Below are positions 46,787 through 55,993 of a stretch of 64,000 bases of DNA, in pieces; within the stretch, counting starts at the first letter, position 1; every line of letters starts with the position of its first letter. This stretch comes from an uncultured Lachnospiraceae bacterium (GTDB lineage Bacteria > Bacillota > Clostridia > Lachnospirales > Lachnospiraceae), in contig CANRFZ010000004.1 in NCBI GenBank assembly GCA_947630025.1, positions 1 through 64,000 on the forward strand. Direction: 5' to 3'. A program made the position numbers and the translations under genes. Under the pieces are notes generated by a model that was given only the letters and a program-made list of their open reading frames with translations, was not told the DNA's origin and made no database searches.

Positions 46787-47806
46787 TCAAAAATAAATTT
46801 GATTTACAAACGATACCGGCGATATGTCGCTGATCTGGTTGCCGCTCAGCCACAGTTCCTCCAGATTCGTCAAGTTACTTAGCGCGCTGATGTCTGTCAC
46901 CTGATTATCCATAATGCAGAGCCATGTCAGACTCGTGAGACTGCCGAGCGGAGAGATATCGCTGATGTTATTGCTTTCCAGCTCCAAAAAGTTAAGATTC
47001 GTCAGGCTGCCAAGCGCACTGATGTCGCTGATATTATTATAGCTCAGATCCAAATGCTCCAGACTCGTAAAATGCGCCAGATCCTCCACCGACGCTACAC
47101 CGCGCCCGGATAATCCCATCTCGGTAATGCCGAGGACATCGCTCTGCCGGATGTCGCCCTCCGGAATGCCCAGCGCATCCCGCGTCCACTGCTCGATGAC
47201 ATCATCATGCCATGCGATAATCGGATCAAGTTCCTCCATCGCCCGCTGCAGCCGCGCATCGCCCGTCCGGTCATAGCCCTCCTGCAGCGTCTCCATGGCG
47301 GCGTCGGTATCGCCCAGATTTTCCTGCGCTTCCGCTTTCCACAGATAGGCTTCTACATAACCGTCGTCAATGTCCAGCACATTGTCAAATTCCGTGACGG
47401 CCTGCTCGTAGTCTTCCTCCTCCAGACATTTTCTGGCCAAATCCATCTGCAGATCCAGCCACTCCTCCCAAATCTCGTCATCGTCCGTCTCGTCATAGCC
47501 TTCCGCCAGCGTCTCTATCGCACTGTCGATATCGTCCATCTGCACGTAGGCTTCCGCCTTGCCCAGATAGGCGTCCACGTTTTTAGGATCAATGGCGATG
47601 GCGAGATCATATTCCGCGATAGCCTCCTCATACTTTAACTCCGACAGATAGCGGTTTCCCAGATTGACACGCCGCAGCGTGCGGTTCTCCGGCAGCGTGA
47701 CGGCCCGCACTTCCAGCGTAATCACCGCCAGCGCGACGATAACGCCGACAATGAGAAAGATATTTTTCACAAGATTGCTCTTTTTCTCTGTAGGTTGGAT
47801 GTCCAT
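46787..47806 (-). CDS. Membrane-anchored TPR + leucine-rich repeat protein
   Basis: N-terminal TM, TPR-like ELKYEEAIAEYDLAIAIDPKNVDAYLGKAEAY, LRR LTSLTWLCIMDNQVTDISALSNLTNLEELWLSGNQISDISP. Confidence 0.88.
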   Translation of the reverse strand: MDIQPTEKKSNLVKNIFLIVGVIVALAVITLEVRAVTLPENRTLRRVNLGNRYLSELKYEEAIAEYDLAIAIDPKNVDAYLGKAEAYVQMDDIDSAIETLAEGYDETDDDEIWEEWLDLQMDLARKCLEEEDYEQAVTEFDNVLDIDDGYVEAYLWKAEAQENLGDTDAAMETLQEGYDRTGDARLQRAMEELDPIIAWHDDVIEQWTRDALGIPEGDIRQSDVLGITEMGLSGRGVASVEDLAHFTSLEHLDLSYNNISDISALGSLTNLNFLELESNNISDISPLGSLTSLTWLCIMDNQVTDISALSNLTNLEELWLSGNQISDISPVSFVNQIYF

Positions 47807-48168
47807 ATGCAGCCTCCTATGCTTCCGCTTTTCTTTTTTCTACTTTTTTCTTTACTTCTATAAAAACAACTCCGGTTATGAAACCAACAGAGGTTTTCAT
47901 CATCCTGCACAATACCATATATTGTGTCTATTATCTTATAGTAATCTTTTCATTCCCATATCTTGTAAAATCTTGGGCGGTACGCTTTACTTTTCCTCAT
48001 TTATTTCTACATGGTGCAGCGTAAAATATGATTGCCACGGTTTGTTCCCATATGTTATAAAAGATACATACGCATCCGTTCAGGATGCCGGTACACTGCA
48101 TAGCTTCTGCACATCTCTGCCGCAGTGATTCTGCAAGCTGACGCTTGTCTTTAGGAAAGGTATCTTTT

Positions 48169-49074
48169 ATGTCTGCAGTCAAACCAACCGAAAAACATTC
48201 CAAGTCTCCCCGCGTCAACTGGCACGAAGCCGCCGTCTGCGCCCTGCAGATCGACCTGCGGGACTATGATGACCTTCTGGAATACATGACCGAGTACATT
48301 CTCGGGAAAAACGGTCTGCGGATCGACCTGCTCGTCGTCAAAAAACTATCGGCGCAGCCAATCCCTCGGGATATCGCCCGCATTTTCCGCACTTTCAATC
48401 TCTTTGAGATCAAAGGGCAGGGTTCTTCCGTCACCACAGATGCCTACTACAAAACCATCGGTTATGCCGGCCTGCTCATCGACCAGAGCGGAACGCGAAA
48501 CGAGTATTCCGCCCTCAATGTCAGCCTGACTTTTTTAAGTCTGCGCCGTCCCCGCAGGCTGATCACGCATCTATGCAGAGAACGGAATTTAACGGTTGCA
48601 AAAGCCGCTCCGGGCGTGTATCATATCATTAAAGAGACTTTTCCTGCACAGATTATCGTTACCGCAGAGCTCTCTGCGGAAGACTACTTATACCTGCGCT
48701 GCCTCACCGGAAGCCTAGCGGAAACCGGCCTCGCCGACCGCCTTGCCGCCGACTGCGGACTGCACCGGGAACAGGAAGTTTACATCCGCTATCTGCACCA
48801 GTTGACTCATGCCAATGCGAAAACGAAAGGAGAATCGCTCATGGTTTGTGAAGGCTTATTAAACCTCTTTGGCACAAGTTCCGAGGAGATCATCGCACGC
48901 ACCAGACAGGAGGACAATGAATACTATCTGCCGAAGATCGAGGCTCTGACCGTACAGAATGACACTCTGTTGTCTCAGAATGACACTCTGGCGGCCCGGA
49001 ACACTTATCTGAAATCCCTGCTGCGCGAACATAACATCCCTTTTGATCAGGAAGCGGAAAATACCGCGAACTAA
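48169..49074 (+). CDS. PD-(D/E)XK nuclease-like (Rpn/transposase-associated type) hypothetical protein
   Basis: RIDLLVVKK...LFEIKGQGS (D..ExK pattern), C-terminal coiled segment YLKSLLREHNIPFDQ; isolated plus-strand gene. Confidence 0.55.
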   Translation: MSAVKPTEKHSKSPRVNWHEAAVCALQIDLRDYDDLLEYMTEYILGKNGLRIDLLVVKKLSAQPIPRDIARIFRTFNLFEIKGQGSSVTTDAYYKTIGYAGLLIDQSGTRNEYSALNVSLTFLSLRRPRRLITHLCRERNLTVAKAAPGVYHIIKETFPAQIIVTAELSAEDYLYLRCLTGSLAETGLADRLAADCGLHREQEVYIRYLHQLTHANAKTKGESLMVCEGLLNLFGTSSEEIIARTRQEDNEYYLPKIEALTVQNDTLLSQNDTLAARNTYLKSLLREHNIPFDQEAENTAN

Positions 49075-49178
49075 GTGCCAAGTCATATCCAAACCCTCTA
49101 AGACGCGGCGGCATCTAAACCGCCGCGCAAACTGTCCGTCTCCTGTGCGGCTATGTTTTGGCTATGTTTTGTCAGAGC

Positions 49179-50528
49179 CTAATAGTCTACTACTAACATC
49201 TCAACGAACGATACCGGCGAGAAGTCTTCAATCGGATTGCGGCCCAGCCCTAGCCCTTGCAGATTGGTCAGACTGCCGAGTGCGCTGACATCGCTGATAT
49301 TATTATTGGATAAATATAAATATTGCAAATTCGTCAGGCCGCTCAAGGCGCTGACATCGCTGATCTGATTGCTGTCCAAGGATAACTCCTCTAAATTCGT
49401 CAGGCTGCCGAGTGCACTGACGTCACTGATATTATTATTGGATAAAAATAAATCTTGCAAATTCGTCAGACCGCTCAAGGCGCTGACGTCGCTGATACGA
49501 TTCTCGTCCAAATTCAGAGATGTCAAATTCGTCAGGCTGCCGAGTGCGCTGACGTCGCTGATATCGTTCGCCCACAGGGATAAAGATGTCAAATTCGTCA
49601 AGCCGCCCAGCACGCTGACATCACTGATCTGATTCCCATCCAAATCCAGAGATGTCAAATTTGACAAGCTGCTCAGCGCGCTGAAATCATTGATATGATT
49701 ACTGTACGGCGTATCGCCAATATCAACGCCGTTACGTATACTTAACGTTTTCAAATTTGTCAGATTACTTAATGCGCTGATGTCGCTGATACTGTCAAGA
49801 TCCAACGACAGATTCTCCAAACCCGTCAGACCGCCCAGCGCGTTAATGTCACTGATATCACAGTTGGTTATCGCCAAAGAAGTCAGGCTTGTAAAATAGG
49901 TCAGATCTTCTATTGATTTTACATCATAATAACCGTCGGCAACCTCATTCTTCATCTCGGTAATGCCCTGCACATCGCTTCGTCTGATGTCACCCTCCGG
50001 GATGCCCAGCGTCTCCCGCGTCCACCGCTCGATCTCCGCGTCATGCCATACGATAACCTCATCTACATCCACCGCATCTTGCGTCTGATCTTCGGCTTCA
50101 TCCCGCGCACCGCTCTCCTGTTCCGATGTCTGCACATCCGCCTCATCCGCATCCTCCTGCCGTTGCGCACTAAGCTCCTCCATCGCCCGCCGCAGCCGCG
50201 TGTCTTCCGTCTCGTCGTAACCTTCCGCCAGCGTCTCTATTGCACTGTCGATATCGTCCATCTGCACATAGGCTTCCGCCTTGCCCAGATAAGCGTCCAC
50301 GTTTTTAGGATCGATGGCGATGGCGCGGTCGAACTCTGCGATAGCCTCCTCGTACTTTAATTCCGACAGATAGCGGTTGCCCAGATTGACACGGCGCAGC
50401 GCGCGGTTTTCCGGCAGCGTGACGGCCCGCACTTCCAGCGCAATCACCGCCAGCGCGACGATGACGCCGACAATCAGAAAGATATTTTTCACGACGCTAT
50501 TCTTTTTCTCTGTAGGTTGAATATCCAT
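49179..50528 (-). CDS. Membrane-anchored TPR + leucine-rich repeat protein (paralog of 46787..47806)
   Basis: MDIQPTEKKNSVVKNIFLIVGVIVALAV start; many ~22-aa LRRs (NLTSLDLDGNQISDVSVLGGLT). Confidence 0.88.
   Translation of the reverse strand: MDIQPTEKKNSVVKNIFLIVGVIVALAVIALEVRAVTLPENRALRRVNLGNRYLSELKYEEAIAEFDRAIAIDPKNVDAYLGKAEAYVQMDDIDSAIETLAEGYDETEDTRLRRAMEELSAQRQEDADEADVQTSEQESGARDEAEDQTQDAVDVDEVIVWHDAEIERWTRETLGIPEGDIRRSDVQGITEMKNEVADGYYDVKSIEDLTYFTSLTSLAITNCDISDINALGGLTGLENLSLDLDSISDISALSNLTNLKTLSIRNGVDIGDTPYSNHINDFSALSSLSNLTSLDLDGNQISDVSVLGGLTNLTSLSLWANDISDVSALGSLTNLTSLNLDENRISDVSALSGLTNLQDLFLSNNNISDVSALGSLTNLEELSLDSNQISDVSALSGLTNLQYLYLSNNNISDVSALGSLTNLQGLGLGRNPIEDFSPVSFVEMLVVDY
49220..49900. 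repeat. LRR-encoding DNA with about 66-bp periodicity
   Basis: Recurrent GTCAGRCTGCCGAGTGCRCTGACRTCGCTGAT-type units. Confidence 0.85.
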
Positions 50529-50541
50529 ATAAATCCTCATT

Positions 50542-50756
50542 CCGGAGCGTTCACGCGACGGGGCGACGCGAATCTCAAATTCGCGTCTGCCATCAGGGGA
50601 GTTTGTGACGCTCCGGCACAAACTCCCAAACGAACAAGGTTCGTTTTGTGAAACAATCAGCACATCAGTGTGATTTTTCACACTATCCCCCTCATCCCAT
50701 GAAATAAGCAGCACATCCGTGTGAAAAATAAGCTATCGAGCTTATTTTTCACACCA
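50542..50756. promoter_or_regulatory. Array of five hairpins upstream of the TPR-LRR gene / downstream of the PP2C gene
   Basis: Stems at 50565/50587, 50597/50627, 50628/50646, 50667/50684 and GTGTGAAAAATAAGCT..AGCTTATTTTTCACAC at about 50719-50754. Confidence 0.75.
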
Positions 50757-50774
50757 ATCTCCATTCCTTCACAG

Positions 50775-51518
50775 TTACTTGGCGCAGTACCGCACAAGGA
50801 TGAACGATATGTTATCGTCGGCGCCGTTCTGATAGACTTCGCGGAGCAGACCGGCGGCTTCTTTTTCCATATGTTCGCGGTCGGTACAACGCTTCATGCT
50901 TTTCTGCAGGGTTCTGGCGGAGCAGTATTTATACAGGCCGTCCGAGCAGAGCAGGAAAACCGCGTCCTTGGTGAGCTGATCCGTCACGCTGCGGCATTTC
51001 AGCGTATCTTTGACGCCGACGGCGTTGACCAGCTTGCCCCGGTTGGGATGGTGGAGGCTCGCCCGCTCGCTGCTGCTTAGGTCGGACTGGTTCTCCCACA
51101 CCTCGTCCACCGTGAGCATATCCCACCTGAGCCCGCGGCTGATATAGCATCTGCTATCGCCCGCATAGACCACGGCGTAATCATTCCGGCAGACGAGAAG
51201 CGCCGTCACCGTCGTACCGCAGGTGACCGTCCTGTTGTACCGGTTGTAGATCGTCCGGTTGGCGTGTTCCAGCGCCTGCATGAGAGACTGGAGCATTCTG
51301 CGGAAGTCATGATGAAACAAATCTGGCGAAAAGGACTTCCACCAGTCTGCCAATTCCTCTACCACCGTGCGGCTGGCCTTTTCGCCGTCCGCGTGGCCTC
51401 CCATTCCGTCCGCCACGACATAGAGCCCGGCCTCGCCGTCCTGCCAGACGCCCACTGCATCCTGATTGATCTGCCGGACTCTGCCCGTGTCGCTTACGTC
51501 ATAATGTATCAGCCTCAT
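50775..51518 (-). CDS. PP2C-family serine/threonine phosphatase
   Basis: DGMGGHADGEKAS, VYAGDSRCYISR, LCSDGLYKY, GADDNISFILVRY. Confidence 0.93.
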   Translation of the reverse strand: MRLIHYDVSDTGRVRQINQDAVGVWQDGEAGLYVVADGMGGHADGEKASRTVVEELADWWKSFSPDLFHHDFRRMLQSLMQALEHANRTIYNRYNRTVTCGTTVTALLVCRNDYAVVYAGDSRCYISRGLRWDMLTVDEVWENQSDLSSSERASLHHPNRGKLVNAVGVKDTLKCRSVTDQLTKDAVFLLCSDGLYKYCSARTLQKSMKRCTDREHMEKEAAGLLREVYQNGADDNISFILVRYCAK

Positions 51519-51538
51519 CCGTTCTCCTTATATCATAT

Positions 51539-51790
51539 CTCTGATGCCGGTAACGCAAATCATTCTGGGAGAATCCCGCAGGGATTCTCTGGAAGCAGGC
51601 TGCTGAGCCTGCTTCTATTATATTCTCTGATGCCGGTAACGTAAATCATTCTGGGAGAATCCCGCAGGGATTCTCTGGAAGCAGTCTGCTGAGCCTGCTT
51701 CTATTATATCATATCTCTGATGCCGGTAATGTAAATCATTCTGGGAGAATCCCGCAGGGATTCTCTGGAAGCAGTCTGCCCAGCTTTTAT
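51539..51790. repeat. Three tandem 86-90 bp repeats containing hairpins
   Basis: CTCTGATGCCGGTAAYGYAAATCATTCTGGGAGAATCCCGCAGGGATTCTCTGGAAGCAG.. starting at 51539, 51625 and 51715. Confidence 0.93.
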
Positions 51791-53376
51791 CTGACCTCGA
51801 AGCGCATTTCCGCGCGTCCGAGCCGCAGGATATTGCCCGAAAAGATTTCCGACTCCGTGAGCACCTTGCTGTCGTTGACGTAGGTGCCGTTGGAAGACTG
51901 CAGATCCCGGAGATAGAACCTGCCGTCGCGCACCGTGATCTCACAATGTCTGCCGGATACAGACTTGTCAAAATCCAGCGCGATATCGCAGACTTCCTTG
52001 GTCCGGCCTATAACGATGGACTGGCTCAACGGCACGCTGAACGTTCGGGCCGGAGAGTTCACGTCCGTCAGCACTACCTGATAAGTCACCTGCTGATTCC
52101 AGATCATCACGGTATTGCCGTCGTCGGAGGGCGGCGCAAAAGCCCCGATGATCTCCGTCTTGCCGCTGCCGCTCTGTATGGACTGGTTGAGCTGGTCCAT
52201 CAGCGTATCGTCCAGCGTCTCAAAAGAGGGCTTCTTTCCTTTTCTGCTCTTGATGATCAGGATTATGCCAATCACCAGCACGATCACGATAGCGCCTATC
52301 ACACAGAAAAAGATGACAAAGAACAACGTATTGCCGCCCTGCTGCCCTGTCTCCTCCGCGGCCTCAGCGTTGTCGTCTCCGGCGTCCTCCGCCTCCTCTG
52401 CTGCCGCGGCGTCCTCATCCTCCTCCGCCTCTAAGTCTTCTTTCTCCTGACTGTCCTCCTGCGCATCTTCCGCCGATGTGTCCTGCGCCTGCACATTGTG
52501 GGGCATGACCGCCTCGACCGTCACCGGCGAGCCCTCAAAGGGCGTGATCCTGACAGCCTTCCTGCTGCCGTCCATCATCTCCTGCGCGGGCGTAACGGTA
52601 AGTTTCACGATATCTCTGTCCTGATTGAGCGCATTGTTGATATTCAGCAGACTGTCCGTTTCCCCGATCAGGAAGTAGTCCGCGGAGGTCATGCGGCTGA
52701 GCGCAAACATCTCCTCCAGTTCGTCTTCGCTGGCATTGTCCGCGCAGCCCACCGCATAGATCGGCACCGGCGTCTTGCGGATCAGCTCATGCAGCTCGTC
52801 CTTGGTATAACCCAGAGACTGGTTATCTACGCCGTCCGAGATCAGGATGATCCTGCGGTAGACGTCCTCCGCACTGTCCGCGTACTGTTCGGCGATCAGA
52901 TGGTACAGTACGTCGATGATATAGGTGTCCTGATCCTCGTAGGTAATTCCGTCTATCGCCTGCTTTAACGGCGCGTAGTCCGCCGTGTAGTCCGCAAGCA
53001 TACTGATGTCTTCCCCGAACACCCCGACAGCGATCTCCTCATTCTGCATTCTGTCCGAGATCAGGTTCTGCAGCAGTTCGCTTACACTGTCCCGCTCCGA
53101 CTCCGAGATCGAGAGCGAATTGTCCACCAGCACCAGTGTCCGCATCGGCAGCTCCAGCTCCGATATCTTCTGCATACGGAAACTGTCCGCCGCCAAAGTG
53201 CCGACGCTGACATCCATATTTTCCGTGTCGGGCTCCATCCCCTTGATGTAGACCGATATCTGGGAATCCCCGGTGCAGGTCTCCATCACGGCTGCCGTTC
53301 CGTCCGCAAAAACTGCCGAGCCGCATATCATGCAGCCCGCCAGTATCCCTAACAACGCCTTCTTTAATCTGCTCAT
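51787..53376 (-). CDS. vWA-domain protein with TM and C-terminal FHA domain
   Basis: LVLVDNSLSISESERDSVSELLQNLI (vWA); FHA IVIGRTKEVCDIALDFDKSVSGRHCEITVRDGRFYLRDLQSSNGTYVND. Confidence 0.9.
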   Translation of the reverse strand: MSRLKKALLGILAGCMICGSAVFADGTAAVMETCTGDSQISVYIKGMEPDTENMDVSVGTLAADSFRMQKISELELPMRTLVLVDNSLSISESERDSVSELLQNLISDRMQNEEIAVGVFGEDISMLADYTADYAPLKQAIDGITYEDQDTYIIDVLYHLIAEQYADSAEDVYRRIILISDGVDNQSLGYTKDELHELIRKTPVPIYAVGCADNASEDELEEMFALSRMTSADYFLIGETDSLLNINNALNQDRDIVKLTVTPAQEMMDGSRKAVRITPFEGSPVTVEAVMPHNVQAQDTSAEDAQEDSQEKEDLEAEEDEDAAAAEEAEDAGDDNAEAAEETGQQGGNTLFFVIFFCVIGAIVIVLVIGIILIIKSRKGKKPSFETLDDTLMDQLNQSIQSGSGKTEIIGAFAPPSDDGNTVMIWNQQVTYQVVLTDVNSPARTFSVPLSQSIVIGRTKEVCDIALDFDKSVSGRHCEITVRDGRFYLRDLQSSNGTYVNDSKVLTESEIFSGNILRLGRAEMRFEVR

Positions 53377-53397
53377 ATCCTCTTACCGTGCACTTTC

Positions 53398-53679
53398 CTA
53401 GTTTTGTCCTTTGACCTGATAGTATTCGGCCAGCTTTGCGATGAAAGCATCCCGCTCCTCATCCTCCAGACCTCTGAAGCTGACTTCTTCGACCTGGTCG
53501 TGGTTAAACAGAAGCTGGCTGCCCTTGCCCATACTGCCTTCGGGGTATACGACGCCGATATAATCATAGTCTATCTGCGTAGCCGCGTCTGTCTGCTTGA
53601 CGCCGTAGATCATAATGCGCTTTTTGGCCCCTTTCAATAATACCACGCTTCCGATCGGTAATAAATCCTGAATATTCAT
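53398..53679 (-). CDS. DUF4176-like T7SS-associated protein
   Basis: LPIGSVVLLKGAKKRIMIYGVKQ...DYDYIGVVYPEGSMG. Confidence 0.8.
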   Translation of the reverse strand: MNIQDLLPIGSVVLLKGAKKRIMIYGVKQTDAATQIDYDYIGVVYPEGSMGKGSQLLFNHDQVEEVSFRGLEDEERDAFIAKLAEYYQVKGQN

Positions 53680-53709
53680 CTGCCTGTCATCCTCCTGTTT
53701 TTATTTGGC

Positions 53710-54843
53710 CTAACCGAACAGCCATCCTTTATTGTCCATCGCGGCGGCCCAGCCGTCGGATACTTTGCTCCACAGTGCGCCTGCCTTGTCCGCTATCTTT
53801 CTGCCCTGTTCCTGCAGGAAATCGATTCTTTTTTCCTCCGCATCCAGAATAGCGTCCGAAACCAGCTCCGTCACGTCCTTTCCGGTAATCCACTCGCACA
53901 CGGCGTCTGCAGCGTTGGACACCAGCACTACCGCCACACCGGATGCGACTCCCACAACAGTGCCGGGCCCCGGTACGATAGAACCCACCGCCGCGCCTAC
54001 CGTGGCCGCCAGAGCCAGATCCTTGCCCCAGTCCACCGCCGTCTCCATAACGGTTTCGGCGATAGCCCTTCCTTTGCTGATCTCGCCGCTTTTGTATTCT
54101 TCCATATTTTCAAATCCGTTGCCGATCGCATCTAAGACAATGCCGCCTACTTCCTTGACTAAGCCCCCTGCGGTCTTAAACCCGTCAAAAGTGTCCGTCA
54201 GGACATCGTCTGCATTTTCGGCAAACCGTTTCAGATATTTTTCGGCGCTGCTGCCCTTGTCAAGCGCTGCGCCAAGCCACTCTTTCCACTTGACTTCCCC
54301 GAAGCCTTTTACCGCCTTCTCGCCGATATCCCAGCCAAAATCCCACACATCACCGGCAAGTCCCGCCCAGTCCGCCGCCGTGTCAAGTCCGTCGATCCCA
54401 TTGAGTATAATACTCCCCAATGCTCCAATCGGGCCGATTTCTCCCACCGCGTCGAAAAAGGTATCTTTCAGATGCGAGAAAATATCAAACCCTTCCTCCT
54501 CCGTCACGGCGCCGGCGACCGGTATGGCAGCCCCGATATCATCCATACCTTCCGCAGCATCTTCGGCGCCTCTGCCCAGCAGCTTTCTCTCCGTCCGCTC
54601 ATAGGTGTTGACCGCGCCCTGCAGGGCGGTATTCATAGACCGCATACCGGTTCTGTGGTCTGCCACGCGGGTGGATATGCTGCTCAGGCGGCCCCGCAGA
54701 TTGGCCGATGCCGCGACTTTGAAACCGAGCTGGTTTCTGATGCCGGTGATATCCCGGTTCAGATCGCTCAACTGCTGCGCATATCTGTCCTCTGCCGCCA
54801 AGGGCGTCTCTGTATTGATGGGTTTTACCGTAAACTGTGCCAT
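53710..54843 (-). CDS. Putative T7SS effector with glycine-zipper hydrophobic C-terminal region
   Basis: MAQFT N-terminal helical module; LALAATVGAAVGSIVPGPGTVVGVASGVAVVLVSNAADAV. Confidence 0.72.
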   Translation of the reverse strand: MAQFTVKPINTETPLAAEDRYAQQLSDLNRDITGIRNQLGFKVAASANLRGRLSSISTRVADHRTGMRSMNTALQGAVNTYERTERKLLGRGAEDAAEGMDDIGAAIPVAGAVTEEEGFDIFSHLKDTFFDAVGEIGPIGALGSIILNGIDGLDTAADWAGLAGDVWDFGWDIGEKAVKGFGEVKWKEWLGAALDKGSSAEKYLKRFAENADDVLTDTFDGFKTAGGLVKEVGGIVLDAIGNGFENMEEYKSGEISKGRAIAETVMETAVDWGKDLALAATVGAAVGSIVPGPGTVVGVASGVAVVLVSNAADAVCEWITGKDVTELVSDAILDAEEKRIDFLQEQGRKIADKAGALWSKVSDGWAAAMDNKGWLFG

Positions 54844-54930
54844 GCCGTTTTCCTTTTTTCTATTATTTCTGTACGCGGATACGAAGCCAGCTCATCACTG
54901 ACTCCGCATCCTTAACACTACTCCCCCTGT

Positions 54931-55245
54931 TTATGAGATAACGTCACCCGACAGGGTATTGCCCGTGTCGATGTTGGCGTTCTCAGCGGTGATATACTGC
55001 TGCGCCATCTCGTTCAGGTCTTTGACGTGCTCGCTGATCATGCTGTACATTCTGTTCATGTCATCCTGAAGCTGATGGAACTTCGTATTGTATGTCGTGG
55101 AAGCCTCGCCTTCCCATGCGGATTTGAGACTGTCTACGATCGATACCATATTGTCCGTAAGTGTTTTGATCTGACTTCCCGTTCCGTTAAATTCGTCTGC
55201 CGTGCTGATCAGTTTTTGGGGATCTACTTTAATAATTCCATCCAT
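54931..55245 (-). CDS. WXG100 family protein
   Basis: ~100 aa, central WEG (SAWEGEASTTYNTKF). Confidence 0.9.
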   Translation of the reverse strand: MDGIIKVDPQKLISTADEFNGTGSQIKTLTDNMVSIVDSLKSAWEGEASTTYNTKFHQLQDDMNRMYSMISEHVKDLNEMAQQYITAENANIDTGNTLSGDVIS

Positions 55246-55301
55246 GATTTTATTCTCCTTTTCTCTTTACCGTTTTGATGTTGTCGTGTTATTGTTCTGT
55301 A

Positions 55302-55601
55302 TTAGTAGGTTCTGCTCTGTGCCGTCGATACGTTCTGCGCTTCCGCCATGTCGTACTTGGATGCGATGTTTTCTAACGCTACGCAGTACTGCTCGATCAG
55401 GTTGTAGAAGTTGTCCATCTGCGCCGCGTCGTTCTTAAAAGCGGTATCAAATGCGTTCTTCGCCTCGCCTTCCCACATGGACATCAGAGAGCTCTCCTGC
55501 GTCTCCAGATTCCCCTTCTGTGTCTTAAACTGGTTGTTCAGATCTCTGAGTTCCCCTGCCTTTGCCTTTAACTGACTTGATGTTACCTGAAAAGCTGCCA
55601 T
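55302..55601 (-). CDS. WXG100 family protein
   Basis: SMWEGEAKNAFDTAF. Confidence 0.9.
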   Translation of the reverse strand: MAAFQVTSSQLKAKAGELRDLNNQFKTQKGNLETQESSLMSMWEGEAKNAFDTAFKNDAAQMDNFYNLIEQYCVALENIASKYDMAEAQNVSTAQSRTY

Positions 55602-55653
55602 TTCTTTTTCCTCCTGTTTTTGTTTTTTTATTAAATATTTAAAATTTTAAAAA

Positions 55654-55983
55654 TTAAATATTTCGGTTTCTGTTGTACTCCCGGCTCTCGGCGATCCTGA
55701 TCGCCTCCATCTCCGCGTCATAGATGCGCTTCGCGATGGTTCTGATATCCGCCGCCACCTGTCCCAGCTCACGGACGGTCGCGTTCATCTCGTCCTGCAG
55801 CCTGCTGCCCTTGGCCAGATAGGTGGAGGCATTCGCCCCTTTCCAGTTCGCCGAAAGCGTCTGGAGCGTATTTTCAAAATCCGTGGCGGACAGTTTTTTC
55901 AGCCTATCCGCTATGTCGTCCAGCTTTTTCGCTTGGTCGTTTGCTTTACGAAAATCAAATTCGATCTCTCCCCGCGTTGCCAT
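55654..55983 (-). CDS. WXG100-like protein
   Basis: SANWKGANASTYLAKG. Confidence 0.82.
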   Translation of the reverse strand: MATRGEIEFDFRKANDQAKKLDDIADRLKKLSATDFENTLQTLSANWKGANASTYLAKGSRLQDEMNATVRELGQVAADIRTIAKRIYDAEMEAIRIAESREYNRNRNI

Positions 55984-55993
55984 GTCGTCCTCC

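Noticed and set aside
48950-49000. Direct repeat CAGAATGACACTCTG in the PD-(D/E)XK-like gene as a mobile-element signature
   Set aside because: It encodes the coiled repeat QNDTLLSQNDTL within the protein; no inverted ends or target duplication.
49600-49665. TGTCAAATTTGACA palindrome
   Set aside because: Opposite polarity to the TGACA-N4-TGTCA family and produced by the LRR coding repeat.
49220-49900. Regular 66-bp repeats resembling a CRISPR array
   Set aside because: They are in-frame leucine-rich repeats inside the TPR-LRR CDS; no spacers and no cas genes.
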